A stretch of 64,000 nt of DNA, from NCBI GenBank assembly GCA_037974665.1, contig CM075771.1, forward strand, positions 5,146,881 to 5,210,880, read 5' to 3'. Shown piece after piece: positions 46,364 to 58,544 of the stretch. A model generated the notes under the pieces. The model ran no database searches. It was not told where the DNA came from and was given only the letters and a program-made list of their open reading frames with translations. The DNA comes from Ehretia macrophylla (lineage: Eukaryota > Streptophyta > Magnoliopsida > Boraginales > Ehretiaceae). Position numbers and translations under genes: made by a program. Positions within the stretch are counted from its first letter, which is position 1; every line of letters starts with the position of its first letter.

Positions 46364-46922
46364 GTCATGATGAGGGCACAATTCCTATATGTGTTAACGG
46401 TTCACAGTGCCAGCCTAGAGAGATGGCCCATTCAAAAGGCCCAATAGGCTTAACGACAACCCATACACTTCAACAACGCAGCATCCTCGCAAGACGTGAT
46501 ATTGACACATTGTAGGGCCCTCTGATGTACCGCGAGTCAGGTTGTCATCCTTTTAACAGCTCACGACATACGATACGGGACGGAAAAAAAAGGGCAAAAG
46601 AAGAAAAGTGTCCTGAAACTGATGAAAACGTTCAATTTTGGGCTCCAAAAAGGGGCACAGCGAGCAGGCTGGCTGTACTCGTTGTACAGCTCTCAGAAAG
46701 CTTTTCAACGGTATGCTGTGCGCCGTGTAACTCATTACGGATCAAATGTTATGGGCACCGGAGCGACGGAGACCTGGTCACAAACCCTACGCCCTCGGTT
46801 TGCGGGCCCGGCCTCTACGTGAAGCGAAGTTGTCTTGCCCAATGTTCCGTGGGATTCGGTAATAGAGATTTGGTGGATAAAGTATCTTGTCAACCCTAAC
46901 CAGGGCCAAAAAAATTGAAAAG

Positions 46923-47041
46923 GGGGTGCAACACGAGGACTTCCGAGGGGGTCACCCATCCTTGTACTACTCTCGCCCAAGCACGCTTAAATTCGGAGTT
47001 CTGATGGGATCCGTTGCATTAGTGCTGGTATGATCGCATCC
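46923..47041 (-). rRNA. 5S rRNA gene, unit 65 (type D)
   Basis: Five changes (core 22, 40, 68, 91, 116). AAATTCGG in box A (core 68) is shared with unit 70. Confidence 0.91.
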
Positions 47042-47599
47042 GTCATGATGAGGGCACAATTCCTATATGTATTAACGGTTCACAGTGCCAGCCTAGAGAG
47101 ATAGCCCATTCAAAAGGCCCAATAGGCTTAACGACAACCCATCCGCTTCAACAACTCACTATACTCGCAAGACGTGATATTGACTCATTGTAGGGCCCTC
47201 TGATGTACCGCGAGTCAGGTTGTCATCCTTTTAACAGCTTACGACGTACGATACGGGACGAAAAAATAGGGCAAAAGAAGAAAAGTGTCCTGAAACTGCT
47301 GAAAACATTCAATTTTGGGCTCCAAAAACAGGAACAGCGAGCAAGTTGGCTGCCCCCGTCGTAGAGCTCTCAGAGAGCTTTGCAACGGTATACTGTGCGC
47401 CGCGTAACTCCTTACGGATCAAATGTTGTGGGCACCGGAGCGACGGAGACCTGGTCACAATCCCTATGCCCTCGGTTTGTGGGCCCGACCTCTACATGAA
47501 GCGAAGTTGTCTTGCCCAATGTTCCGTGGGATTCGGTAATAGAGATTTGGAGGATAAAGTATCTTGCCAATCCTAACCAGGGCAAAAAAAATTGAAAAG

Positions 47600-47718
47600 C
47601 GGGTGCAACATGAGGACTTGCCACGGGGTCACCCATCCTAGTACAACTCTCGCCCAAGCACGCTTAACATCGGAGTTCTAATGGGATCCGTTGCAGTAGT
47701 ACTGGTATGAACACACCC
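47600..47718 (-). rRNA. 5S rRNA gene, unit 66 (type E)
   Basis: Eleven changes (core 11, 20, 24, 45, 69, 80, 91, 96, 101, 111, 113). Likely weak or silent. Confidence 0.86.
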
Positions 47719-48276
47719 GTCATGATGAGGGCACAATTCCTATATGTGTTAACGGTTTACAGTGCCAACCTAGAGAGATGGACCATTCAAAAGGCCCAAT
47801 GGGCTTAACGACAACCCATCCGCTTCAACAACGCAGCATCCTCGCAAGACGTGATATTGACACGTTGTAGAGCCCTCTGATGTACCACGAGTCAGGTTGT
47901 CGTCCTTTTAACAACTCACGACGTACGATACGGGAAGAAAAAACAGGGCAAAAGAAGAAAAGTCTCCTGAAACTGATGAAAACGTTCAATTTTGGGCTCC
48001 CAAAACGGGCACAGTGAGCAAGTTGGCTGCCCCCGTCGTAGAGCTCTCAGAGAGCTTTGCAACGGTATACTGTGCGCCGCGTAACTCCTTACGGATCAAA
48101 TGTTGTGGGCACCGGAGCGACGGAGACCCGGTCACCACCCCTACGACCTCGATTTGCAGGCTCGGCCTCTACGTGAAGCGAAGTTGTCTTGCCCAATTTT
48201 CCGTGGGATTCGGTAATTGATATTTGGTGGATAAAGTATCTTGGCATCCCTAACCAGGGCAAAAAAAATTGAAATG

Positions 48277-48395
48277 GGAGTGCAACACGAAGACTTCCCA
48301 GGGGGTCACCCATCCTAGTACTACTATAGCCCAAGCACGCTTAACTTTAGAGTTCTGATGGGATCTGGTGCTTTAGTGGTGGTATGATTGCACCC
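48277..48395 (-). rRNA. 5S rRNA gene, unit 67 (type A)
   Basis: Ten changes (core 2, 14, 49, 51, 71, 72, 89, 95, 102, 112), mostly shared with unit 62. Confidence 0.87.
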
Positions 48396-48953
48396 GTCAT
48401 GTTGAGGGCACAATTCCTATATGTGTTAACGGTTCACAGTGCCAGCCTGGAGAGATGGCCCATTCAAAAGGCCCAATGGGCTTAACGACAACCCATCAGC
48501 TTCAACAACGCAGCATCCTCGCAATACATGATATCGACACTTTGTAGGGCCCACTGATGTACCGCGAGTCAGGTTGTCGACCTTTTAACAACTCACGATG
48601 TACGATCCGGGAAGCAAAAATAGGGCAAAAGAAGAAAAGTGTCCTGAAACTGATGAAGACATTCGATTTTTGGCTCCAAAAATGGGCACAGCGAGCAAGC
48701 TGGCTGCCCCCATCGTAGAGCTCTCAGAGAGCTTTGCAACGGTATGCTGTGCGCCGCGTAACTCCTTTCGGATCAAATGTTATGGGCACCAGAGCGACGA
48801 AGACCTGGTCACAAACCCTACGCCCTCGGTTTGCGGGCCCGGCCTCTATGTGAAGCGAAGTTGTCTTGCCCAATGTTCCGAGGGATTCGGTAATAGAGTT
48901 TTGGTGGATAAAGTATCTTGGCAACCTTAACCAGGGCAAAAAAAATTGAAAAG

Positions 48954-49072
48954 GGGGTGCAACACGAGGACTTCCTAGGGGGTCACCCATCCTAGTACTA
49001 CTCTCGACCAAGCACGCTTAACTTCGGAGTTCTGATAGGATCCTTTGCATTAGTGCTGGTATGATCGCACCC
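48954..49072 (-). rRNA. 5S rRNA gene, unit 68 (type B)
   Basis: Five changes (core 22, 53, 83, 90, 91); GATAGGATCC shared with unit 63 one higher-order period away. Confidence 0.91.
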
Positions 49073-49630
49073 GTCAAGTTGAGGGCACAATTCCTATATG
49101 TGTTAAAGGTTCACAGTGCCAGCCTAGAGAGATTGCCCATTCAAAAGTCCCAATGGGCTTAACGACAACCTATCCTCTTCAATATCGCAGTATCCTGGCA
49201 AGACCGGATATCGACACGTTGTAGGGCCCTCTGATGTACCGCGAGTCAGGTTGTCGTCCTTTTAACAGCTCACGACGTACGATCCGGGACGGAAAAACAC
49301 GGCAAACGAAGAACAATGTCCTGAAATTGATGAAAACATTCAATTTTTGGCTTAAAAAATGGGCACAGCGAGCAAGCTGGCTGCCCCCGTCGTAGTGCTC
49401 TCAGAGAGCTTTGCAACGGTATGCTGTGCGCCGCGTAACTCCTTACGGATCAAAAGTTATACGCACTGGAGAGACGGAGACCCGGTCACAAACCCTACGC
49501 CCTCGGTTTGTGGGCCCGGCTTCTACGTGAAGCGAAGTTGTCTTGCCCAATGTTCCGTGGGATTCGGTAATAGAGATTTGGAGGATAAAATATCTTGGCA
49601 ATCCTAACCAGGGCAAAAAAAATTGAAAAG

Positions 49631-49749
49631 GGGGTGCAACACGAAGACTTCCCAAAGGGTCACCCATCCTTGTACTACTCTCGCCCAAGCACGCTTAACT
49701 TCGGAGTTCTGATGGGATCCGTTACATTAGTGCTGGTATGATCGCACCC
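49631..49749 (-). rRNA. 5S rRNA gene, unit 69 (type C)
   Basis: Six changes (core 14, 24, 25, 40, 91, 93). Confidence 0.9.
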
Positions 49750-50308
49750 GTCATGATGAGGGCACAATTACTATATGTGTTAACGGTTCACAGTGCCAGC
49801 CTAGAGAGATGGCCCATTCAAAAGGCCCAATAGGCTTAACGACAACCCATCCACTTCAACAACGCAGCATCCTCGCAAGACGTGATATTGACACATTGTA
49901 GGGCCCTCTGATGTACCGAGAGTCAGGTTGTCATCCTTTTAACAGCTCACGACATACGATACGGGACGGAAAAAAAAGGGCAAAAGAAGAAAAGTGACCT
50001 GAAACTGATGAAAACGTTCGATTTTGGGCTCCAAAAAGGGGCACAGCGAGCAGGCTGGCTGTCCTCATCGTACAGCTCTCAAAGAGATTTGCAACGGTAT
50101 GCTGTGCGCCGTGTAACTCCTTACGGATCAAATGTTATGGGCACCGGAGCGACGGAGACCTGGTCACAAACCCTTCGCCCTCGGTTTGCGGGCCCGGCCT
50201 CTACGTGAAGCGAAGTTGTCTTGCCCAATGTTCCGTGGGATTCGGTAATAGAGATTTGGTGGATAAAGTATCTTGTCAACCCTAACCAGGGCAAAAAAAA
50301 TTGAAAAG

Positions 50309-50427
50309 GGGGTGCAACACGAGGACTTCCCAGGGGGTCACCCATCCTTGTACTACTCTCGCCCAAGCACGCTTAAATTCGGAGTTCTGATGGGATCCGT
50401 TGCATTAGTGCTGGTATGATCGCATCC
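50309..50427 (-). rRNA. 5S rRNA gene, unit 70 (type D)
   Basis: Four changes (core 40, 68, 91, 116), all shared with unit 65. TATA region is CAAATAGG. Confidence 0.92.
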
Positions 50428-50985
50428 GTCATGATGAGGGCACAATTCCTATTTGTGTTAACGGTTCACATTGCCAGCCTAGAGAGATGGCCCATTCAAA
50501 AGGCCCAATAGGCTTAAGGACAACCCTTCCGCTTCAACAACGCACCATACTCGCAAGACGTGATATTGGCTCACTGTAGGGCCCTCTGATGTACCGCGAG
50601 TCAGGTTGTCATCCTTTTAACAGCTCACGACGTACGATACGGGACGAAAAAATAGGGCGAAAGAAGAAAAGTGTCCTGAAACTGCTGAAAACATTCAATT
50701 TTGGGCTCCAAAAACGGGAACAGCGAGCAAGCTGGCTACCCCAGTCGTTGAGCTCTCTGAGAGCTTTGCAACGGTATGTTGTGCGCCGCGTAACTCCTTA
50801 CGGATCAAATGTTATAGGCACCGGAGCGACGGAGACCTGGTCACAATCCCTATGCCCTCGGTTTGTGGGCCCGACCTCTACATGAAGCGAAGTTGTCTTG
50901 CCCAATGTTCCGTGGGATTCGGTAATAGAGATTTAGAGGATAAAGTATCTTACCAATCCTAACCAGGGCAAAAAAAATTGAAAAG

Positions 50986-51104
50986 GAGGTACAACATGAG
51001 GACTTGCCACGGGGTCACCCATCCTAGTACCACTCTCGCCCAAGCACGCTTAACTTCGGAGTTCTAATGGGATCCGTTGCAGTAGTACTGGTATGAACAC
51101 ACCC
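50986..51104 (-). rRNA. 5S rRNA gene, unit 71 (type E, degenerate)
   Basis: Twelve changes (core 1, 5, 11, 20, 24, 45, 80, 91, 96, 101, 111, 113), and T at -1. Decay is concentrated in the two strands of helix I and in box C. Confidence 0.85.
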
Positions 51105-51662
51105 ATCATGATGAGGGCACAATTCCTATATGTGTTAAAGGTTTACAGTGCCAACCTAGAGAGATGGACCATTCAAAAGGCCCAATGGGCTTAACGACAA
51201 CCCATCCGCTTCAACAACGCAGCATCCTCGCAAGACGTGATATTGACACGTTGTAGAGCCCTCTGATGTACCACGAGTCAGGTTGTCGTCCTTTTAACAA
51301 CTCACGACGTACGATACGGGACGAAAAAACAGGGCAAAAGAAGAAAAGTCTCCTGAAACTGATGAAAACGTTCAATTTTGGGCTCCCAAAATGGGCACAG
51401 TGAGCAAGTTGGCTGCCCCCGTCGTAGAGCTCTCAGAGAGCTTTGCAACGGTATACTGTGTGCCGCGTAACTCCTTACGGATCAAATGTTGTGGGCACCG
51501 GAGCAACGGAGACCTGGTCACCACCCCTACGACCTCGATTTGCAGGCTCGGCCTCTACGTGAAGCGAAGTTGTCTTGCCCAATGTTCCGTGGGATTCGGT
51601 AATTGATATTTGGTGGATTAAGTATCTTGGCAACCCTAACCAGGGCAAAAAAAATTGAAATG

Positions 51663-51781
51663 GGAGTGCAACACAAGGACTTCCCAGGGGGTCACCCATC
51701 CTAGTACTACTATAGCCCAAGCACGCTTAACTTTAGAGTTCTGATGGGATCTGGTGCATTAGTGGTGGTATGATTGCACCC
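51663..51781 (-). rRNA. 5S rRNA gene, unit 72 (type A)
   Basis: Nine changes (core 2, 12, 49, 51, 71, 72, 89, 102, 112). Last type A copy; its upstream spacer switches type at about 52059-52068. Confidence 0.87.
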
Positions 51782-52058
51782 GTCATGTTGAGGGCACAAT
51801 TCCTATATGTGTTAACGGTTCACAGTGCCAGCCTGGAGAGATGGCCCATTCAAAAGGCCCAATGGGCTTAACGACAACCCATCAGCTTCAACAACGCAGC
51901 ATCCTCGCAATACATGATATCGACACTTTGTAGGGCCCACTGATGTACCGCGAGTCAGGTTGTCGACCTTTTAACAGCTCACGATGTACGATCCGGGAAG
52001 CAAAAATAGGGCAAAAGAAGAAAAGTGTCCTGAAACTGATGAAGACATTCGATTTTTG

Positions 52059-52068
52059 GCTCCAAAAA
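52059..52068. other. Recombination junction between spacer types
   Basis: To the left the spacer is type A (GAAGACATTCGATTTTTGGC, as at 48661). To the right it matches the spacer just before the E gene at 50700 (AAACGGGAACAGCGAGC, then TACCCCAGTCGTTGAGCTC). The shared GGCTCCAAAAA hides the exact breakpoint. B, C and D genes are skipped, so an unequal exchange joined A to the D/E spacer. Confidence 0.8.
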
Positions 52069-52339
52069 CGGGAACAGCGAGCAAGCTGGCTACCCCAGTC
52101 GTTGAGCTCCCTGAGAGCTTTGCAACGGTATGTTGTGCGCCGCGTAACTCCTTACGGATAAAATGTTATAGGCACCGGAGCGACGGAGACCTGGTCACAA
52201 ACCCTATGCCCTCGGTTTGCGGGCCCGACCTCTACGTGAAGCGAAGTTGTCTTGCCCAATGTTCCGTGGGATTCGGTAATAGAGATTTGGAGGATAAAGT
52301 ATCTTGGCAATCCTATCAAGGGCAAAAAAAAATGAAAAG

Positions 52340-52458
52340 GGGGTGCAACACGAGGACTTCCCAGGGGGTCACCCATCTTAGTACTAATCTCGCCCAAGAA
52401 TGCTTAACTTCGGAGTTCTGATGGGATCCGTTGCATTAGTGCTGGTATTATCGCACCC
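52340..52458 (-). rRNA. 5S rRNA gene, unit 73
   Basis: Six changes (core 38, 47, 59, 61, 91, 109). First gene after the end of the five-unit repeat. The first T run is TTTTCATT, joined to T8 with an altered linker. Confidence 0.9.
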
Positions 52459-53015
52459 GTCATGATGAGGGCACAATTCCTATATGTGTTAACGGTTCAC
52501 AGTGCCAGCCTAGAGAGATGGCCTATTCAAAAGGCCCAATGTGCTTAACGACAACCCATCCGCTTCAACAACGCAGCATCCTCTCAAGACGTGATATCGA
52601 CACGTTGAAGGGCCCTCTGATGTACCATGATTCAGGTTGTCGTTCTTTTAACATCTCACGACGTACAATACAGGACGGAAAAACATGGCAAAAAAAGAAA
52701 AGTCTCCTCAAACTGATGAAAACGTTTGATTTTGGGCTCCAAAAATGGGCACATTGATCAAGCTGGCTGCCCCCGTCGTAGAGCTCTCAGAGAGCTTTGC
52801 AACGGTATGTTGTGCGCTGCGTAACTCCTTACAGATCAAATGTTATGGGCACCGGAGCGACGGAGACCTGGTCACAAACCCTACGCCCTCGGTTTGTGGG
52901 CCCGGCCTCTACGTGAAGTGAAGTTGTCTTGCCCAATGTTCCGTGGGATTCGGTAATAGAGATTTGGTTGATAAAGTATCTTGGCAACCCTAACCAGGCA
53001 AAAAAAATTGAAATG

Positions 53016-53134
53016 GGGGTGCAACACGAGGACTTCCCAGGGGGTCACCCATCCTAGTACTACTCTAGCCCAAGCACATTTAACTTCAGAGTTCTGTTGG
53101 GATCCAGTGCATTAGTGGTGCTATGATTGCACCC
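53016..53134 (-). rRNA. 5S rRNA gene, unit 74
   Basis: Nine changes (core 51, 62, 63, 72, 81, 90, 102, 105, 112). Core 51, 102 and 112 and the ATGGGGG end recall type A. Confidence 0.88.
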
Positions 53135-53691
53135 GTCATGTTGAGGGCACAATTCTTATATGTGTTAACGGTTCACAATGCCAGCCTAGAGAGATGGCCC
53201 ATTCAAAAGGCCCAAAGGGCTTAACGACAACCCATTCACTTCAACAACGCAGCATCCTCACAAGATGTGATATCGACACATTGTAGGGCCCGCTGATGTA
53301 CCGGGAGTCAGGTTGTCGTCCTTTTAACAGCTCACGACGTACGATCCGGGATGGAAAAACAGAGCAAAAGAAGAAAAGTGTCCTAAAACTTATGAACACA
53401 TTCGATTTTGGGCTCCAAAAGGGGCACAGCGAGAAAGTTGGCTACCCCCGTCGTAGAGCTCTCAGAGAGCTTGGCAACGGAATGCTTTGCGCCGCGTAAC
53501 TCCTTACGGATCAAAAGTTATGGGCACCGGAGGGATGGAGACATGGTCACAAACCCTACACCCTCGGTTTGCGGGCCCGGCCTCTACGTGAAGCGAAGTT
53601 GTCCAGCCCAATGTTCTGTGGGATTCTGTAATAGAGATTTGGTGGATAAAGTATCATGGCAACCCAAACCAGGGCAAAAAAAATTGAAAAG

Positions 53692-53810
53692 TGGGTGCAA
53701 CGCGAGGACTTCGCAGGGGGTCACCCATCCTAGTACTACTCTCGCCCAAGCACGCTTAACTTCGGAGTTCTGATGGGATCCGGTGCATTAGTGCTGGTAT
53801 GATGGCAGCC
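53692..53810 (-). rRNA. 5S rRNA gene, unit 75
   Basis: Four changes (core 10, 21, 112, 116); box A, IE and nearly all of box C intact. Confidence 0.93.
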
Positions 53811-54368
53811 GTCATGTTGAGGGCACAATTCCTATATGTGTTAATGGTTCACAGTCCCAGCCTAGAGAGATGGCTCATTCAAAAGGCCCAATGGGCTTAA
53901 CGACAACACATCCGCTTCAACAACGCAGCATCCTCGCAAGACATGATATCAACACGTTGTAGGGCCCTATGATGTCCCGCGAGTCAAGTTGTCATCCTTT
54001 TAACAGCTCATGACGTACAATCCTGGAAGGAAAAATAGAGCAAAAGAACGAAAGTGGCCTAAAACTGATGAAAACGTTCAATTTTGGGCTTCGAAAAGGG
54101 GCACAGCCAGCATGCTGGCTGGCCCCATCGTAGAGCTCTTAGAGAGCTTTGCAACGGTATGTTGTGAGCCGCGTAACTCCTTAAGGATCAAAAGTTATGG
54201 GCACCGGAGCGACGGATACCTGGTCACAAACCCTACGCCCCCGGTTTGCGGGCCCGGCCTCTACGTGAAGCGAAGTTGTCTTGCCCAATGTTCCGTGGGA
54301 TTCGGTAATTGAGATTTGGTGGATAAAGTATCTTGGCAACCCTAACCAGGGCAAAAAAAATTGAAAAG

Positions 54369-54487
54369 GGGGTGCAACATGAGGACTCCCCAGGGGGTCA
54401 CCCATCCAAGCACTACTCTCGCCCAAGCACGCTTAACTTCGGAATTCTGATGGGATCCGTTGCATTAGTGCTGGTATGATCGCACCC
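54369..54487 (-). rRNA. 5S rRNA gene, unit 76
   Basis: Six changes (core 11, 19, 39, 42, 75, 91). Confidence 0.9.
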
Positions 54488-55045
54488 GTCAAGTTGAGGG
54501 CACAATTCCTATATGTGTTAACGGTTCACAGTGCCAGCCTAGAGAGATGGCCCATTCAATAGGCCCAATGGGCTTAACGACAACCCATTCGCCTCAACAA
54601 CGCAGCATCCTCGCAAAACGTGATATCGACAGATTGTAAGGCCCTCTGTTGTACCGCGAGTCCGGTTGACAACCTTTTAACTGCTCACGACGTATGATCC
54701 GGGACGAAAAAATAGGGCAAACGAAGAAAAGTGTCCTGAACCTAATGAAAACATTCCATTTTGGGCTCCAAAAATGGGTACAGCGACCAAGCTGGCTGCC
54801 CCCGTCGTAGAGCTCACTGAGAGCTTTGCAACGGTATGCTGTGTGCCACGTAACTCCTTACGGATCAAAAGGTATGGGCACCGGAGCGACGGAAACCTGG
54901 TCACAAACCCTACGCCCGCGATTTGCGGGCTCGGCCTCTACGTGAAGCGAAGTTGTCTTGCCTAATGTTCCGTGGGATTCAGTAATAGAGATTTGGTGGA
55001 TAAAGTATCTTGGCAACCCTAACCAGGGCAAAAAAAATTGAAAAG

Positions 55046-55164
55046 GGGGTGCAACACGAGGACTTCCCGGGGGGTCACCCATCCTAGTACAACTTTCGCC
55101 CAAGCACGCTTAACTTCGGAGTTCTGATGGGATCCGGTGCATTCGTGTTGGTATGATCGCACCC
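55046..55164 (-). rRNA. 5S rRNA gene, unit 77
   Basis: Five changes (core 23, 45, 49, 98, 102); core 49 lies in the IE. Confidence 0.91.
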
Positions 55165-55721
55165 GTCATGATGAGGCACAATTCCTATATGTGTTAACGG
55201 TTAACAGTGCCAGCCTAGAGAGATGGCCTATTCAAAAGGCCCAATGGGCTTAACGACAACCCATCTGCTTCAACAACGCAGCATCCTCGCAAGACGTGAT
55301 ATCGACACGTTGTAGGGCCCTCTAATGTACCGCAAGTCAGGTTGTCGTGCTTTTAACAGCTCACGACGTACGATCCGGGACGGAAAAATTGGGCAAAAGA
55401 ACAAAAGTAGCCTGAAACTGATGAAAACGTTCGATTTTGGTTTCCAAAAAGGGGCACAATGAGCAAGCTTGCTGCCCCCGTCGTAGAGCTCTCATAGAAC
55501 TTTGCAAGGGTATGTTGTGTGCAGCGTAACTCTTTACGGATCAAAAGTTATGGGCACCGAAGCTACGGAGACCTGGTTACAAACCCTTCGCCCTCGGTTT
55601 GCGGTCCCGACCTCTACGTGAAGCGAAGTTGTGTTGCCCAATGTTCCGTGGGATTCGGTAATAGAGATTTGGTGGGTAAAGTATCTTGGCAACCCTAACC
55701 AGGGCAAAAAAATTTGAAAAG

Positions 55722-55840
55722 GGGGTGCAACACGAGGACTTCCCAGGGGGTCATCCATCCTAGTACTACTCTCGCCCAAGCATGCTTAACTTCGGAGTTC
55801 TGATGGGATCTGGTGCATTAGTACTGGTATGATAGCACTC
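55722..55840 (-). rRNA. 5S rRNA gene, unit 78
   Basis: Six changes (core 32, 61, 89, 101, 112, 117). The T8 tract is TTTTTTT with an extra A-to-T shift (AAATTTTTTT in the minus sense), still a strong terminator. Confidence 0.9.
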
Positions 55841-56396
55841 GTCATGTTGAGGGCACAATTCCTATATGTGTTAACGGTTCACAGTGCAGGCCTTGAGAGA
55901 TGGCCCATTCAAACGGCCCAATGGGCTTAACGACAACCCATCCACTTCAACAACGCAGCATCCTCGCAAGATGTGATATCGACATGTTGTAAGGCCCTCT
56001 GATGTACCGCGAGTCAGGTTGTCGTCCTTTTAACAACTAACGATGTACGATCCGGGATAAAAAACTGGGCAAAAGAAGAAAAGTGTCTTGAAACTGATGA
56101 AAACGTTTAATTTTGGGTGCCAAAAAGGGTAAAGTAAGCAAGCTGGCTGCCCCCGTCGTAGAGCTCTCGGAGAGCTTTGCAACGGTATGATGTGCGCCGC
56201 GTAACTCCTTACGGATCAAAAGTTATGGGCACCGGAGCGACGGAGACCTGGTCACAAACCCTATGCCCTCGGTTTGCGGGCCCGACCTCTACGTGAAGCG
56301 AAGTTGTCTTGCCCAATGTTCCGTGGGATTCGGTAATAGAGATTTGGGGGATAAAGTATCTTGGCAACCCTAACCAGGGCAAAAAAAATTGAAAAG

Positions 56397-56515
56397 GGGG
56401 TGCAACACGAGGACTTCCCAGGGGGTTACCCATCCTAGTACTACTCTCGCCCAAGCACGCTTAACTTGGGTGTTCTGATGGGATTCGTTGTATTAGTGCT
56501 GGTATGATCGCACCC
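56397..56515 (-). rRNA. 5S rRNA gene, unit 79
   Basis: Six changes (core 30, 71, 74, 88, 91, 94). Core 30 (GGTTACCC) is shared with units 80 and 81. Confidence 0.9.
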
Positions 56516-57073
56516 GTCATGTTCAGGGCACAATTCCTATATGTGTTAAAGGTTCACAGTGCAAGAATAGAGAGATGGCCCATTCAAAAGGCCCGATGGG
56601 CTTAACGACAACCCATCCGCTTCAACAACGCAGCATACTCGCAAGACGTGATATCGACACATTGTAGGGCCCTCTGATGTACCGCGAGTCAGGTTGTCGT
56701 CCTTTTAACTGCTCACGACGTACGATCCGGGACGGAAAAACAAGGCAAAAGAAGAAAAATGTCCTGAATCTGATGAAAATGTTCAATTTTGGGCACCAAA
56801 AATGGGCACAACGAGCAGGCAGGCTGCCCTCGTCGTAGAGCTCTGAGAGAGCTTTGCAACAGTATGCTGTGCGCCGCATAACTCTTTACGGATCAAAAGT
56901 TATGGGTACCGGAGCGACGGAGACCTGGTGACAAACCCTACACCCTCGATTTGCAGGCCCTGCCTCTACGTTAAGCGAAGTTGTGTTGCCCAATGTTCCG
57001 TGGGATTCGGTAATAGAGATTTGGTGGTTAAAGTATCTTGGCAACCCTAACCAGGGCAAAAAAAATTGAAAAG

Positions 57074-57192
57074 GGGGTGAAACACGAGGACTTCCCAGGG
57101 GGTTACCCATCCTAGTACTACTCTCGCCCAAACACGCTGAATTTCGGAGTTCTGATAGGATCTGCTGCATTAGTGCTGGTATGATCGCACCC
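57074..57192 (-). rRNA. 5S rRNA gene, unit 80
   Basis: Eight changes (core 6, 30, 58, 65, 68, 83, 89, 91), three in box A. Confidence 0.88.
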
Positions 57193-57750
57193 GTCATGTT
57201 GAGGGCACAATTCCTATATGTGTTAACGGTTCACAATCCAAGCCAAGAGAGATGGGCCATTCAAAAGGCCCAATAGGCTTAACGACAACCTATCCGCTTC
57301 ATCAACGGAGCATCCTCACAAGACGTGATATCGACATGTTGTAGGGTACTATGATATACCACTAGTCAGGTTGTCGTCCTTTTAACAGCTCACGGCGTAC
57401 GATCCGGGATGAAAAAATTGGGCAAAAGAAGAAAAGTATCTTGAAACTAATGAAAACGTCCGATTTTAGGCAACAAAAATGGTCACAGCGAGCAAGCTGG
57501 CTGCCCCCGTCGTAGAGCTCTCAGAGAGTTTTGCAACGGTATGTTGTACGCCACGTAACTCCTTACGGATCAAAAGTTATGGGCACCAGAGCGACGGAAA
57601 CCTGGTCACAAACCCTACACCCTCGGTTTGCGGGCCCGGCCTCTACGTGAAGCGAAGTTGTCTTGCCCAATGTTCTGTGGGATTCGGTAATAGAGATTTG
57701 GTGGATAAAGTATCATGGCAACCCTAACCAGGGCAAAAAAAATTTAAAAG

Positions 57751-57869
57751 GGGGTGCAACACGAGGACTTCCCAGGGGGTTACCCATCCTAGTACTACTC
57801 TCGCCCAAGCACGCTTAACTTCAGAGTTCTGATGGGAACTCTTGCATTAGTGCTGGTATGATAGCACCC
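57751..57869 (-). rRNA. 5S rRNA gene, unit 81
   Basis: Seven changes (core 30, 72, 87, 89, 90, 91, 112). The run at 87-91 rewrites the GATCCGG stretch (RNA nt 28-32). Confidence 0.89.
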
Positions 57870-58425
57870 GTCACGTTGAGGGCTCAATTCCTATATGTGT
57901 TAACGGTTCACAGTGCAGGGCTAGAGAGATGGCCCACTCAAAAGGCCCAATGGGCTTCACGACAACCAATCCGCTTCAACAACGGAGCATCCACGCAAGA
58001 CGTGATATCTACACGTTGTAGGGCCCTCTGATGTCCCGCGAGTCAGGTTGTCATCCTTTTAACTGCTCACGACGTACGATCCGGGACGGAAAAACGGGGC
58101 AAAAGAAGAAAAATGTCCTGAAACTTATGAAAATATTCAATTTTGGGCACCAAAAATGGGCAAAACGAGCAAGCTGGCTGCCCCTATCGTAGAGCTTTCA
58201 GAGAGCTTTGCAACGGTATACTGTGCGTTGCGTAACTCCTTACGGATAAAAAGTTATGGGCACCGGAGCGACGGAGATGGTCACAAACCATACGCCCTCG
58301 GTTTGCAGGCCCGGCCTCTACGTGAAGCGAAGTTGTCTTGCCCAATGTTTCGTGGGATTCGGTAATAGAGATTTGGTGGATAAAGTATCTTGACAACCCT
58401 AACCAGGGCAAAAAATATTAAAAAG

Positions 58426-58544
58426 GGTGTGCAACAAGAGTACTTCCCAAGGGGTCACCAATCCTAGTACAACTCTCGCCCAAGCATGCTTAACTTCGGA
58501 GTTCTGATGGGGTCCGGGGCATTAGTGCTGGTATGATCACACCC
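58426..58544 (-). rRNA. 5S rRNA gene, unit 82
   Basis: Ten changes (core 2, 11, 15, 24, 34, 45, 61, 86, 92, 113), two in box C. TATA region is CATATTGG. Confidence 0.87.

Larger units (their letters stand above)
35424..52068 (-). repeat. 5S rDNA five-unit higher-order repeat (units 48-72)
   Basis: Five gene types recur in order A-B-C-D-E. A genes (starts 35542, 38922, 41627, 45009, 48395, 51781) lie 3380, 2705, 3382, 3386 and 3386 bp apart, the 2705-bp interval lacking the D unit. Hallmarks: A, CTATAGCCC or CTGTAGCCC and TCTGGTGC; B, CGACCAAG and CCTTTGC; C and D, CCGTTGC, often with CCTTGT; E, TTGCCACGGGG with GCAGTAGT. A-type spacers carry GGGAAGCAAAAATAGGGC (41841, 45223, 48609, 51995). 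The last three copies are nearly identical. Confidence 0.9.
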
